Source: Cherax quadricarinatus | Taxonomy: Eukaryota; Arthropoda; Malacostraca; Decapoda; Parastacidae | Assembly (NCBI RefSeq): GCF_038502225.1 | Contig: NC_091325.1 | Span: 29,164,459 to 29,228,458 of the forward strand | Direction of reading: 5' to 3' | DNA length: 64,000 nt | Shown: positions 22,919 to 34,138 of the stretch, in pieces | Layout: every line of letters starts with the position of its first letter | How positions within the stretch are numbered: the first letter of the stretch is position 1 | The notes under the pieces: model-generated | What the model was told of the DNA's origin: nothing | Seen by the model: the letters and a program-made list of their open reading frames with translations, nothing else | Databases searched by the model: none | Position numbers and translations under genes: made by a program

Positions 22919-24841
22919 ATGGCCTATTTACAGTGGAATATCTGCAGCTTCAGGGGTAATTGGGGTGAGCTTCAGATGTTGCTTTCCTGGTTTTCCCCTG
23001 TTGGTGTTTGGTTACAAGAACCAAAATTACACTCAGTTGTTTTCCAACCCATCTCAAGCTATAATTTATTGTATTCTTCAGATCCCTTTTCTGATGGGAC
23101 CTTTAATGAAAGTGCCCTTTTATGCAATGATATTCTGTACTGTCAACTATTTGTTCATACCTCGCTGCATTACAATGCAGCCCATATCCACTTGAATAAG
23201 TGGTTTACAATATGTTCTTTGTATCTCTCTCCTTCTCAGGCATTATATATCCCAGATTTTGCCTTTCTTGTTTCATCCTTACCACCACCACTTCTGTTAC
23301 TTGACGATTTTAATGCCCACCATTTCCTCTGGGGGTCTCATTGTGACTCACGTGGCATTTAGTTGGAGGCTTTTCTCACTTCTCACCCCCTCCATGTTTT
23401 AAATACGGGTACTCCCACCCATTTTGATCCTTGTACTCATACTCTTGCATCGATCTCTCGGTCTGCTCTTCCTCCCGTGCACAAGACTTCGCCTGGTCTG
23501 TTCTACCGGACTAACATGACAGCGATCATTTTCCAATCATTCTTCTTCATATTCACCACCTCTTCATAGCCCTCGCTGGCAATTTGATCGAGCAAATTGG
23601 GACCTGTACTCACAACTAACTGCTTTTAGTGAGGTTCCTTCACCCTCCACTGATGAGCTTTTGCACCTCTTCTCACCTCAGTTTTACCGCAGCTTCTCAT
23701 TCTATCCCCCAAACTTCAGGCAGGCATTCTCAGAAGTGTGTGCCATGGTGATCTCCTGCTTGTGCTCAGGCAGCACGTTTGAAACGCACTGCATGGGGCA
23801 GGTAACAGTACAATAGAACCAAAGAGAGAGATCTTGGTTTTAAACAGAAGCAAGCGGTTGCTCGTCATGTCATCCATGATGCTAAATGCACTTGCTGGTG
23901 AGATTATGTTTCCACTATCACCTAGGCTTCCTCTATGCGTGCAGTTCAGAAAAAAGTACGGGAGCTGAGTGGTAAATACTTTCCTGACCCGGCTCCTGTT
24001 CTGCAGGTTGCCAGTGTTGATATAGCAAACTCTCTTGACGTTACCATTGAAATTGGCAGTCATCTTGTCCATATTTCTCAGGGGCTCCATCGATGCCCCT
24101 CTTTCTTTCCTCAAAGTCTGCCAGAGAGTTAGCACCCTTGGACTTCTCTTCTCTCATTGAAGAACAGTATAAAGTACCTTTTACACTTTAGGAACTGGAG
24201 GCGACACTCTCAGTTTGCCAATTATTGTAGCTGGGCCTGATGACATTCATATTCGGATGCTACAACATTTGTGTCAGTCAGCCCTTGTAGTCCTCTTATA
24301 CCTCTTCAATCTTATTTGGTCACAAGGAGTTCTTCCCCAGTTGTGGAAATCTGCCATTGTTCTCCCTTTCTGCAAACCGGGTACTATGGGACATGATGCC
24401 TCCCACTATCGTCCCATTGCTCTTACCAGTGCAGTTTGCAAAGTGATTGAACATCTGGTAAATCGATGTCTAATGTGGTATTTAGTGACACACAACAGTC
24501 TCTCCACTAGTTGATATGGCTTTCGTAAGGGCTGCTCTACCATAGACCCCTTGCTATGCTTGGATACGTATGTTCACAATGCCTTTGCGAATAACCACTC
24601 AGTTATTGCCATATTTTTTGACCCTGAGAAGGCATATGACACAACTTGGAGGTATAATATTTTGGCCCAAGCCCACTCCTTAGGCCTCCGAGGCAATCTA
24701 CCATCCTTAAGATATTTTTAACTGACAGACATTTCCATGTTCAGGTTAATAATGTGCTCTCCCCGGACTTTGTCCAAGCTGAAGGTGTCCCCCAGGGATG
24801 TGTTCTGAGCACAACACTTTTTCTCCTTGCTATAAATGATT
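22919..24841 (+). pseudogene. LINE A ORF2, N-terminal half, broken
   Basis: Starts at ATGGCCTATTTACAGTGGAA, the same ORF2 start as LINE B. It covers the APE-type endonuclease (QEPKL motif, then DFNAHHF with a DDF change where LINE B has GDF) and the first RT motifs (YRPIALTSAVCK, FDPEKAYDTTW). Several stops interrupt it (for example at 23,362 and 23,566), and part of the RT is frameshifted near 24,710. It is cut at 24,842 by LINE B and continues at 31,445. The five-G run here (CTCTGGGGGTCTC) keeps the endonuclease frame that LINE B has lost. Confidence 0.87.
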
Positions 24842-24842
24842 T

Positions 24843-24940
24843 CCTCTTCAAGGGGGGCTCCTTGGCGTGGTGAAGAGGCTCTTGGTCTGAGGAATTAGAC
24901 CTATCGGTCTTCTTCCTCAGACCGAACCTAATTACCCCCC
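24843..24940 (+). other. LINE B 5' folded leader, candidate HDV-like ribozyme
   Basis: Complementary segments occur in the order used by HDV-like ribozymes. P1 would be CCTCTTCA (24,843-24,850) with TGAAGAGG (24,871-24,878). P2 would be GGGGGG (24,852-24,857) with CCCCCC (24,935-24,940), giving a pseudoknot. P4 would be GGTCTGAGGAA (24,884-24,894) with TTCCTCAGACC (24,913-24,923). CTAA at 24,928-24,931, between P4 and P2, is where the family has its catalytic CNRA-type strand. Self-cleaving HDV-like RNAs at LINE 5' ends are known for R2 and some other clades. Against it: the P4-P2 joint is long, P3 is weak, and the first base is C rather than the common G. Confidence 0.45.
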
Positions 24941-25578
24941 AATCTCCCCTCCCCTATCCCATCCTCCCCATCCTCCCCTTCTTCCTTTCCTCCTCCTCCT
25001 CCCCACCCCTCCCTTTTGCCCTTCCTCTTTTTGTCCTTTGGGATTTCTCCCACAGGCGCGCTAGTTCCTAGGTAGGGGAAAGGATACCGGGGTCCATCCC
25101 ATTCCGTTGAGGTTCTTAGCGGTGGCGTAGTTTGCCGTGGAATCTGGATCGCCTGGGGATGTCCCGATCCCTCTCCGGTATCCCGGAGTATCTTTGGGTG
25201 TCTTTCGGGCGACGAGTGTATCTCTGGAAGCCACCTTTCGGATTCCGGGGGTGGTGGCCGAAGGAGGTATGCTTTGTGGCGGATATCCGGCCGCCCTCTC
25301 TTTTGTCCACCGAGGTAGCTCGGCAGATGTGAGGTTGCTATCCCGGATTGTTAGTTTACTAGCATGATGGGTAGGGTATGGCACGGGTTCCATGCTGCAT
25401 CTGCGCTACTTGCGGTGCTGAGGTCCTCTTGGGCGCGGAGGGAGATTTCTGGCCCTTTCATTCCTCCTAGGAACTATCCCTCCCCGGTCCCCCCTTTTTT
25501 TATTCTTTTTTTTATTTTTATTTTCTTTTCTTCTTTCTTTTTTTTTCTTAAAAACAAAAAGAAAGAAGTAACCTAACC

Positions 25579-27493
25579 ATGGCAGCCCTAGTCCATGAAC
25601 CTGGTACCCCCGGGCCCCTTCTTGATACCGCACCCCGTTCTGACCCCGCCTCGTCTTTGGACCACTCTTCAGACATTCCTCATGCCTCTGTACCTATTGC
25701 CGGTGCTGTTTCTTCACCCGCTTCAGGTACTGAGGCCTCGACTGACTCCTTCGATTTATCGGACCTTCGCTCTCCTCTGACTATGCTTCTGGCCTCTCCC
25801 TCTACGGTGCGGCAATTTTCAAATCGCCGACCCGTTCCACGTCGGACCAACTCTGGTCCCACGCCTAAACGCCAACGACAATTACCTGCTGATGATACTT
25901 CTCCACCTTCTCGTTCTTCTCAGAAACGATCGACACATCCTTCACTACCTTTCCACGCTCAGTTTCAGACTGAACAATGGACTAAATTCTTCACTTTACG
26001 ACCAACTTCCTCTACTGCCTATCTTTCTGACCATAGTATTGGCAAGGCACTCCTACGCCATGTTGGTAAAGATATTTCTTTTCATGCTCTTAAGAGCGGT
26101 ACGCGCATCATTACCGTACAGAATGCTACCCAGGCTCATGAGCTCTCTCGTCTTTCCCATATCGATACTGTTCCTGTCACTCTTGAAAAACATCATTCCC
26201 TCAATTCTTGTAGTGGTACCGTCATTCTGCCCCATACCATAGTTCAACAAAATTTCCAGACATGTGGCACTGACATTCTAGAACAGCTGGATCTCCAAGA
26301 TCTCCCAACACTTACGTTCTTCCTGCCCGTGGGCGGAGACGATACCCTAGCAATGTGGCTCGTTTAACTTTTGACAGCCGAGAACTCCCATCCTCAGTTT
26401 ATATAGCAGGACATCGGTTACAAGTTTGAAAGGTGATCCCTACACCACAACAGTGTAGAAATTGCTGGCGATTTGGCCATCCAGCGAAATATTGCAGATC
26501 TATCGCCGAATGCCCAGTCTGTGGTGCCGATGACCATTCTAATACGTCTTGCAATCGATCTCCCTCTTGCCTTAACTGTCATGAGGCTCACCCTTCGTAC
26601 TCTCGCCGTTGTCAGGTCTATTTAAATGAGCGGGAAATCCGTTACCTCAAAGAGACAGAAGGTCTCCCTTATGCCATGGCAGTTTCTCATCTCCGCCTCC
26701 AAGGGAGACTCCCACGTGTTTCTTATTCCCGTGTTTCAAAACGTCCCCCCACTTCTGGTATCCCATCTTCTACACCCACCTCTGTGGTTACCTCTCCCAT
26801 AATCACTCCTGTATCTAATCCTTTTGCTGTCCTCGGCTCAGACGTCCCTACTTCAACGCCTCAGTCTAATCTCGCTTCTTCGAGTTCTCTCTCACAAGCC
26901 TCAGTATCGACGAGACCTCGTACGACACCTCCTCCCAATCGTCCCTCTACTTCTCAAAAGTCAAAAAAAGGTCCGTTAACACCTCCTACCCATCTTCCAC
27001 CTCCTCATTTTACCCTCCCTGTCTCTGTCCCTGGTTCTTTCCCTCTCACTGGCTCAGTTACAAGTGTAGAGGTTCACCCTCCTCCTCGTACTGTACCTTC
27101 CTCCCCTGTTCCCTCCCAAGTTTCTTCCTCTTCTGCCACCTCCCAGGTTCCTGCCTCTTCTGTCCCCTGCCACGCTTCTCCAGTTCCCTCCACCCTTTCG
27201 CCCCCCCCCCTACCTTGGTACAGTCCAATACAGTTCCAATCTTTACTCATCCTCCCCCTACCATTCCCAATATTGTCTCCCATACGACATCTCTGAATTC
27301 CGAAACACTTGAAGCAATCTCTGAATATATTGCAGAGACCAAACCATCAATGGACACTGATCCACCTTCCGCTCTTTCTCTCTCCTCTGCTCCATCTGCG
27401 CAACTCCTTTCTTCACAGCGCACCGTTCCTTCGCTGCTTGAACGTTTTCCACTGCCTCCGCATGTGGACTTTTCTAACCCTTCTAGTCCGTAG
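25579..27493 (+). pseudogene. LINE B ORF1 (gag-like RNA-binding protein), two lesions
   Basis: ORF1 binds element RNA and forms the RNP with ORF2. The first frame (25,579-26,367) holds a Pro/Ser/Thr-rich N terminus and an RRM-like region around WTKFFTLRPTSSTAY. The second frame (26,433 onward) holds three zinc knuckles: CRNCWRFGHPAKYC and CPVCGADDHSNTSC are both C-x2-C-x4-H-x4-C, and CLNCHEAH begins the third. A Pro/Ser-rich tail runs to TAG at 27,491-27,493. Lesions: 13 bp present in LINE A near 21,672 are missing here (after 26,307), shifting the frame, and TGA at 26,427-26,429 lies just upstream of the knuckles. LINE A has the same TGA. A long pyrimidine tract precedes the ATG. Confidence 0.85.
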
Positions 27494-27537
27494 GAACCCT
27501 TACCTGCGGATTTCAAGTATCTTTATCATTGCCAATC

Positions 27538-30500
27538 ATGGCCTATTTACAGTGGAATATACGCGGCCTCAGGGGTAATCGGGGTGAGCTTCAGATGTTA
27601 CTCTCCCAGTTTGCCCCTGTTGGTGTTTGCTTACAGGAACCAAAATTACACTCTGCTGTTATTTCTCACATCTCAGGCTATAATTTATTGTATTCTTCAG
27701 ATCCTTTTCCTGATGGGACCTTTAATGAAAGTGCCCTTCTTCTCCGCACTGATATTCCGTACCATCAGCTATTTGTTCATACTTCGCTGCATTACACAGC
27801 AGCCCGTATCCACTTACATAGGTGGTATACGCTCTGTTCTTTATATCTCTCTCCTTCTCGGGCATTATCTATTCCGGATTTTGCCTTCCTTGTTTCGTCA
27901 TTACCGCCACCGATTCTGTTACTTGGTGATTTTAATGCCCACCATTTCCTCTGGGGGGGGGGTCTCACTGTGATTCCCGTGGAATTCAGTTAGAGGCTTT
28001 TCTTGCCACCCACCCCCTCCATGTTTTAAATACAGGTACTCACACCCATTTTGATCCTCGGACTCATACTCTCTCTTGCATCGATCTCTCAGTCTGCTCT
28101 TCCTCCGCCGCATTAGACTTCACTTGGTCTGTTCTCCCGGACTTACATGACAGTGATCATTTCCCAATCATTCTTACTTCCCCTTCATATTCGCCACCTC
28201 TTCGCACCCCACGCTGGCAATTTAATCGGGCAAATTGGAACCTTTACTCACACCTAACTGTTTTTAAAGAGGTTCCTTCTTCGTCCTCCATCGATGAGCT
28301 TTTACACCTCTTCTCGTCCTCCGTTTTCACCGCAGCTTCTCATTCTATACCCCAAACTTCGGGCAGGCATTCTCAGAAATGCGTGCCTTGGTGGTCTCCT
28401 GCTTGTGCTCGTGCAGTACGTTTGAAACGCGCTGCATGGGGCAGGTACCGGTACAATAGAACCACAGAGCGACTCCTTGATTTTAAACAGAAGCGTGCGA
28501 TCGCTCACCGTGTCATCCGTGACGCTAAACGCACTTGCTGGCGAGATTATGTCTCCACCATCACCTCTGCTTCCTCTATGAGTGCAGTCTGGAAAAAAGT
28601 ACGAAACCTGAGTGGTAAATATTCTCCTGACCACGCTCCTGTTCTGCGGGTTGCCGGTGTTGATATAGCAAACCCACTAAATGTTGCCAATGAAATTGGC
28701 AATCATCTGGTCCGTATTTCTCAGGGACTCCATCTATGCCCCTCATTTCTTTCCTCAAAGTCTGCCAGAGAGTTAGCACCCTTGGACTTTTCTTCTCTCA
28801 GAGAAGAACAGTATAATGTGCCTTTTACACTTCAAGAACTGGAGGCAACACTCTCAGCTTGTCGATCATCGGCAGCTGGGCCCGACGACATTCATATTCG
28901 TATGCTACAACATTTACATCAGTCAGCCCTTGCAGTCCTATTATGCCTTTACAATCTTATTTGGTCACAAGGAGTTCTTCCACAGCTGTGGAAATCTGCC
29001 ATTGTTCTCCCTTTCCGCAAACCAGGCACTACGGGACATGAAACCTCCCACTATCGTCCCATTGCTCTTACCAGTGCAGTTTGCAAAGTAATGGAACGCC
29101 TAGTAAATAGACGTTTAGTGTGGTATTTAGAGACACACAACAGTCTCTCCACTCGTCAATATGGCTTTCGTAAGGGACGTTCTACCATAGACCCCTTACT
29201 ACGCTTGGATACGTATGTTCGTAATGCCTTTGCGAATAACCACTCAGTTATTGCCATATTTTTTGACCTTGAGAAGGCATATGACACAACTTGGAGGTAT
29301 AATATTTTAGCCCAAGCCCACTCCTTAGGCCTTCGAGGCAATCTACCATCCTTCCTTAAGAACTTTTTAACTGACAGGCATTTCCGTGTTCGGGTTAATA
29401 ATGTGCTCTCCCCGGACTTTATCCAAGCTGAAGGTGTCCCCCAGGGATGTGTTCTGAGCACAACACTTTTTCTCCTTGCTATTAATGATTTGGCCTCTAG
29501 TCTTCCATCAAATATTTGGTCATCACTCTATGTTGATGACTTCGCTATTGCCTGTGCAGGCGCTGACTGTCACCTCATTACAGTTTCTCTCCAACATGCA
29601 GTCGACCGTGTTTCCAATTGGGCCACCACACGTGGGTTTAAATTTTCCAGCACTAAAACCCACCAAATCACTTTCACTAGACGCTCTGTCATCTCCGATC
29701 ATCCTTTGTACCTCTATGGCTCCCGTATCCCTGAACGTGATACAGTCAAGTTTCTGGGCCTCCTCTTTGATCGTAGGTTATCCTGGAAACCTCACATTAC
29801 CTCTCTGAAGGCAACTTGTCACAGCCGGCTGAACCTTCTTAAAACCCTTGCTCATCTTTCATGGGGAGCTGATCGTCGAACCCTCCTTCGCCTACATTCC
29901 ACCCTTATTTTATCGAAACTTGATTATGGTGACCAGATCTATTCAGCGGCATCTCCTGCTACTCTCTCTAGCCTTAACCCCATTCATCACCAAGGATTAC
30001 GTTTATGCCTTGGTGCTTTTCGCTCTTCCCCTGTCGAGAGCCTCTATGCAGAAGCGAACGTTCGATCCTTATCCGATCGCCGTGATGCCCATTGCCTGCG
30101 CTACTATGTACGCTCTCATGATCTCCGCAATCCTTCCATTTATAGAATGGTCACTGATATTAGTAGACATTCTTTATTTGTTCGCCGCCCCTGTTTACTC
30201 CGTCCCTTCTCTCTTCGCCTTCATTCGCTCTTGTCTTCTCTTCAACTACCACCTTTCTATGTACATGTAGCATCTCACTTTTCCCTACCCCCCTGGGAAG
30301 TTCCAGCTGTTCGAGTCTGTTCTTTCTCCCTCCCTTGCTCGAAAGCCCAACTGTCTACGGTCGCTTCCCGCTCTCTTTTTCTTGACCACTTTCACTCTCA
30401 TTCTCATGCCATTGCTGTGTACACAGATGGCTCTAAGTCTTCTGACGGCGTAGGATTCGCAGCAGTGTTTCCGGACAGCGTCGTACAAGGGCATTTACTA

Positions 30501-31241
30501 TCTTCGGCTAGTATTTTTACTGCTGAATTATATGCCATCCTTACAGCACTTATCCGTATTGCATCTATGCCTGTGTCATCATTTGTGGTTGTCTCAGACT
30601 CCCTTAGTGCTTTACAGGCTATACAAAAATTTGATACACCTCACCCCTTAGTCCTCCGTATCCAACTTTGGCTACGCCGCATCTTTACCAAGCATAAAGA
30701 TATTGTTTTTTGTTGGGTCCCTGGTCATGTTGACGTACAGGGCAATGAACAGGCAGACACTGCTGCGCGGTCAGCAGTACATGACCTACCAGTTTCTTAT
30801 AGAGGTATTCCATTTACGGACTATTTTACTGCAATATCTTCCCACCTTCACACCCGTTGGCAACAACGTTGGTCTACTATGCTCGGCAACAAACTTCAAT
30901 CTATTAAACTGAGTATAGGTTACTGGCCGTCTTCTTATCACCAGTGTCGAGGTTGGGAGACTACTCTCTCCCGTCTTCGCATTGGCCATACTCGTCTTAC
31001 TCATGGATATCTCATGGAGAGGCGTCTTGCTCCTCTCTGTGAGAATTGCCAAGCTCCATTATCAGTCAGCCACATTCTGTTGGACTGCCCACTTTATCAA
31101 CGAGCACACAGAATTTACCTCTGTCGTCGTCTTCGCTCCGCTGCTCTCTCTTTACCTTCCCTTCTCGCTGATGGACCCACCTTTCATCCGGACTCTCTCA
31201 TTGACTTTTTGACAACAACTGACTTACTTCACAAATTCTGA
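27538..31241 (+). CDS. LINE B ORF2: endonuclease, reverse transcriptase, RNase H (one frameshift)
   Basis: ORF2 nicks the target, primes reverse transcription there and degrades RNA. The ATG at 27,538 (MAYLQWNIRG) was chosen because the family's endonuclease begins there. Visible in order: APE-type endonuclease (QEPKL, GDFNAHHF, then SDHFPI near 28,155); RT with YRPIALTS, FFDLEKAYDT, the PQG segment and YVDDFAIA; RNase H with YTDGSKSSDG, TAELYAI, SDSLSAL and GHVDVQGNEQAD, so all acidic residues are present; and a C-terminal CENC...H...C knuckle near 31,040. The only break is a run of ten Gs at 27,953-27,962, where LINE A has five. Downstream of it the frame is open to TGA at 31,239-31,241. 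The run could be a real mutation or a homopolymer error. Confidence 0.9.
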
Positions 31242-31380
31242 TACCTTCAGCCCTTTCTACTTCAATCTCTTGCTACCCTCTACCCCTGTACTATCCCCTG
31301 CCCTGCTGTTTTCTGTAACCTGCTGATCATCCCCCCTCCCTTCTGCCATCCAATTCCCTTGCTTCCTTCCCTACCCTGCA

Positions 31381-31433
31381 GCGCTGTATAGCCCTTGTGG
31401 CTTAGCGCTTCTTTTTGATTATAATAATATAAA
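31381..31433 (+). other. LINE B 3' end shared with the SINE
   Basis: GCGCTGTATA, then 11 variable bases, TTAGCGCTT, a short T/C stretch and TTGATTATAATAAT. The same pieces with the same spacing end the SINE at 1,421-1,474 (minus strand) and LINE A at 33,288-33,341. In LINEs the 3' end is what the RT recognises, so this segment is the likely recognition tail. Confidence 0.8.
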
Positions 31434-31444
31434 TATAAATGATT

Positions 31445-33135
31445 TGGCCTCTAGACTTCCATCCATGTTGATGACTTCGCTATTGCTTGTGCAGGAGCTG
31501 ATTGTCACCTCATGTGGTCGACCGTGTTTCCAACTGGGCCACCACAATGGGTTTAAATTTTCCAGTACCAAAACTCACCAAATTACTTTCACTAGATACT
31601 CTGTCATCTCTGACCATCCTTTGTACCTCTATTACTCAAGTATCCCTGAATGTGATGCAGTCATGTTTCTAGGTCTTCTCTTTGACCATAGGTTATCCTG
31701 GAAACCTCACATTACCTCTGTGAAGGCAACTTGTCACAGTCGGCTGAACCTTCTTAAAACCCTTGCTCATCTTTCATGGGGAGCTGATTGTCGAACTCTC
31801 CTTCACCTACATTCACCCTCATTTTATTGAAACTCGATTATGGTGATCAGATCTATTCAGCAGCCTCTCTCGAGCCTTAATCCCACCCATCACCAAGGAT
31901 TACGTTTGTGCCTTGGTGCTTTTTGCTCTTCCCCTGTTGAGAGCTTCTATGCAGAAGCGAATATTCCATCCTTGTCTGATTGCCGTGATGCCCATTGCCT
32001 TTGCTACTGTGTTCATTCTCATGATCTCTGCAATCCTTCCATATAGAGAATAGTCATGGATGTTAGTAGACATTATTTGTTCATCACCCCTGTTTGCTCC
32101 ATCCCTTTTCTCTTCGCCTACATTTGCTCTTGTGTTCCCTTCAGTTACCACCTTTCTATGTTCATGTAGCATCTCACTTTTCCCTGCCCCCCCCCTGGGA
32201 AGTTCCAGCTGTGCGAGTCTGTTCTTTCTCACTCCCTTGTGCGAAAGCCCAACTGCCTATGGTAGCTTTCTGCTCTCTTTTTCTTGACCACTTATGCTCT
32301 CATTCTCATGCCATCACAGTGTATACACATGGGTCTAAGTCTTCTGATGGGGTCGGATTTGCAGCAGTGTTTATGGACAGTGTCGTGCGAGGACATTTAC
32401 TATCCTTGGCTAGCATTTTTACAGCCGAATTGTATGCCATTCTTGCAGCACTTATCCGTATTGCATCTTTGTCTGTGTCATCATTTGTGGTTGTCTCAGA
32501 CTCCCTTAGTGCTCTACAGGCTATATGAAAATTTGATACACCTCACCCCGTAGTTCTCCGTATCCAACTTTGGTTATGCCGTATCTCTACCAAGCATGAA
32601 GATATTGTTTTTTGTTGGGTCCCTGGTCATGTTGACATACAGGGCAATGAACAGGCAGATACTGCTGCACGGTCAGCAGTACATGACCTTCCAGTTTCAT
32701 ATAGAGGTGTTCCATTTATGGACTATTTTGCTGTAATAGGTACACACTTTCACACCTGTTGGCAACAGTGTTGGTCTAATCTACACGGTAACAAACTTCA
32801 TTCTGTTAAACTGAGTATAGGTTACTGGCCGTCTTCTTGTCATCTGTGTTGAGGTTGGGAGACTACTCTCTCCCGTCTTTGCATTGGCCACACTCGTCTT
32901 ACTCATGGGTATCTCATGGAGAGGCACCCTGTTCCTCTCTGTGAGAAGTGTCAGGTTCCAGTATCAGTTAGCCACATTCTGTTAGACTGCCCTCTCTATC
33001 AACAAGCACGCAGAATTTACCTCCAACATCATCTCTGTTCCACTACTCTCTCTTTACTTTCTTGCTGATGGACCCTCCTTTAATCCTGACTCTCTCATTG
33101 ACTTTATGACAACTGACTTACTCCACAAACTCTGA
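31445..33135 (+). pseudogene. LINE A ORF2, C-terminal half, broken
   Basis: Resumes in the RT palm at GATTTGGCCTCTAG right after the LINE B target duplication. About 20 bp just upstream of the VDD catalytic motif are deleted relative to LINE B. Thumb, RNase H (TAELYAI, SDSLSAL and GNEQADTAAR are still readable) and the C-terminal knuckle follow, ending at TGA 33,133-33,135. RNase H motif 1 reads HGSK where LINE B has DGSK, and several TGA/TAG codons interrupt the frame, for example near 32,526. Not functional. Confidence 0.87.
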
Positions 33136-33352
33136 TGATGATACCTGTTGCACTCCCCTCAGCCCTTTCTACCTCAATCTCTTGCTACCCTCTACCCCTG
33201 CACTATCCACTGCCCCGCTGTTCTCCGTAACCTTCTGATCATCCCTCTCCCTTTTGCCACCTGATACCCTCGCTTCCTTCCTGCCCTGCAGCGCTGTATA
33301 GCCCTTGCTTAGCACTTCTTTTTGATTATAATAATAATAATCTGAGAGTGCT

Positions 33353-33409
33353 GGGCCCCTCAGGGCTGAAAGGGGCTGATACCCCCCTCCTGGAGAAAAT
33401 TTCTCCACT
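33353..33409 (-). repeat. BEL/Pao 3' LTR (left), second segment
   Basis: GGGCCCCTCAGGGCTGAAAG to CTGGAGAAAATTTCTCCACT matches the last bases of the right LTR (57,880-57,944). It follows directly on the right target duplication of LINE A. Beyond 33,409 the Pao internal sequence begins. On the minus strand the boundary reads CGCCCCCCAGAG before the LTR, where the polypurine tract would be expected; it is C-rich rather than purine-rich. Confidence 0.82.
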
Positions 33410-33509
33410 CTGGGGGGCGTTGGAGGTTTGCTGCAGGTGAACTATTCATCACTTAATATTAATTTTATTTTCTCACTCGCCACCACTGCTGCTTGTCTTT
33501 TCTGAGCAG

Positions 33510-34124
33510 CTTTAATGTGTGTGGTTTCTGGAGAATCTCTAATTTTGTTTTCCGCACTATGTAATTCTAATTGTCCTCTTATTCACTGCACCTTTGCTCA
33601 AAACATTTGCATCAGTATATATGATCACAATTTTTCCAAGTGGCCATTGGGACCTCGGACCATCATTGCCAATAATCACTGTCACCAGGTCTTAAGGACT
33701 TCTGATATTCAGGAACACCAGTTCATTAGAAGTGTTCACTCAATGAGGTGAGATAGTCTTCTCGCTAAATTTTCTCCCAACGTTCAATCACTTTATTAAG
33801 GTTTTGAATTTATGTCTGAGTTGCTCAGGTTCGAAATAAGTAGGATCCTCTATGATTTCTCTATCATTCATGGGTGGAACAGGTTCGAGCCTTGTGCCAT
33901 GGAGTAAATGAGATGGACTTAACACTTCTAAATTGTCCAGATCATCGGTAACATAAGTTAGAGGTCTGTTGTTGACTCTATTTTCTATTTCAGTCACAAC
34001 TGTATGGGATTCTTCTATGTCGATTCTTTGACATTGAAGAGTTTTCCTTAAACCATTTTGCAATGCCGATCACTCTTTCATAAAATCCGCCTTGCATTGG
34101 AGATTTAGGAGGAATGTATCTCCA
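33510..34124 (-). pseudogene. BEL/Pao integrase C-terminal part and DUF5641 domain
   Basis: Minus-strand reading gives the integrase catalytic Glu segment (GGFYERVIG near 34,095), then NNRPLTYV and LSPSHLLHG (33,788-34,063), which are typical of Pao integrase. The DUF5641 domain follows with an IIGNDGPRSQWPLGKI-type motif around 33,640. Frameshifts separate these pieces (a stop near 34,030 and another near 33,785). DUF5641 is characteristic of BEL/Pao polyproteins and distinguishes them from Gypsy. The domain runs towards the left LTR. Confidence 0.85.
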
Positions 34125-34138
34125 ACAACAACTGAGTT

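Larger units (their letters stand above)
24843..31433 (+). mobile_element. I-like LINE B, near-complete young copy
   Basis: A 6.59-kb full-length element inserted in LINE A with a perfect 12-bp target duplication, TATAAATGATTT, at 24,831-24,842 and 31,434-31,445. It has a 5' UTR with paired segments, ORF1 (25,579-27,493), ORF2 with endonuclease, RT and RNase H (27,538-31,241), a short 3' UTR and a TAA-type tail (TTGATTATAATAATATAA). The RNase H domain plus the TAA tail places it in the I group of LINEs (I/LOA-type clades); the exact clade needs a tree. CpGs are well preserved, so it is younger than its host copy A. Confidence 0.94.
20327..33341 (+). mobile_element. I-like LINE A (older copy), host of LINE B
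   Basis: A full-length, decayed non-LTR retrotransposon inserted in the Pao LTR. The target duplication is CTGAGAGGGCT (20,316-20,326) and CTGAGAGTGCT (33,342-33,352), 11 bp with one mismatch. It starts with CCTCTTCAAAGGGGG and ends TTGATTATAATAATAATAA, the TAA-type tail of I-group elements. LINE B is inserted at 24,842, inside the RT domain, and A resumes at 31,445 in exactly the codon context where it stopped. Many stops and frameshifts are present. Compared with B it has lost many CpGs to TpG or CpA. Confidence 0.93.
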
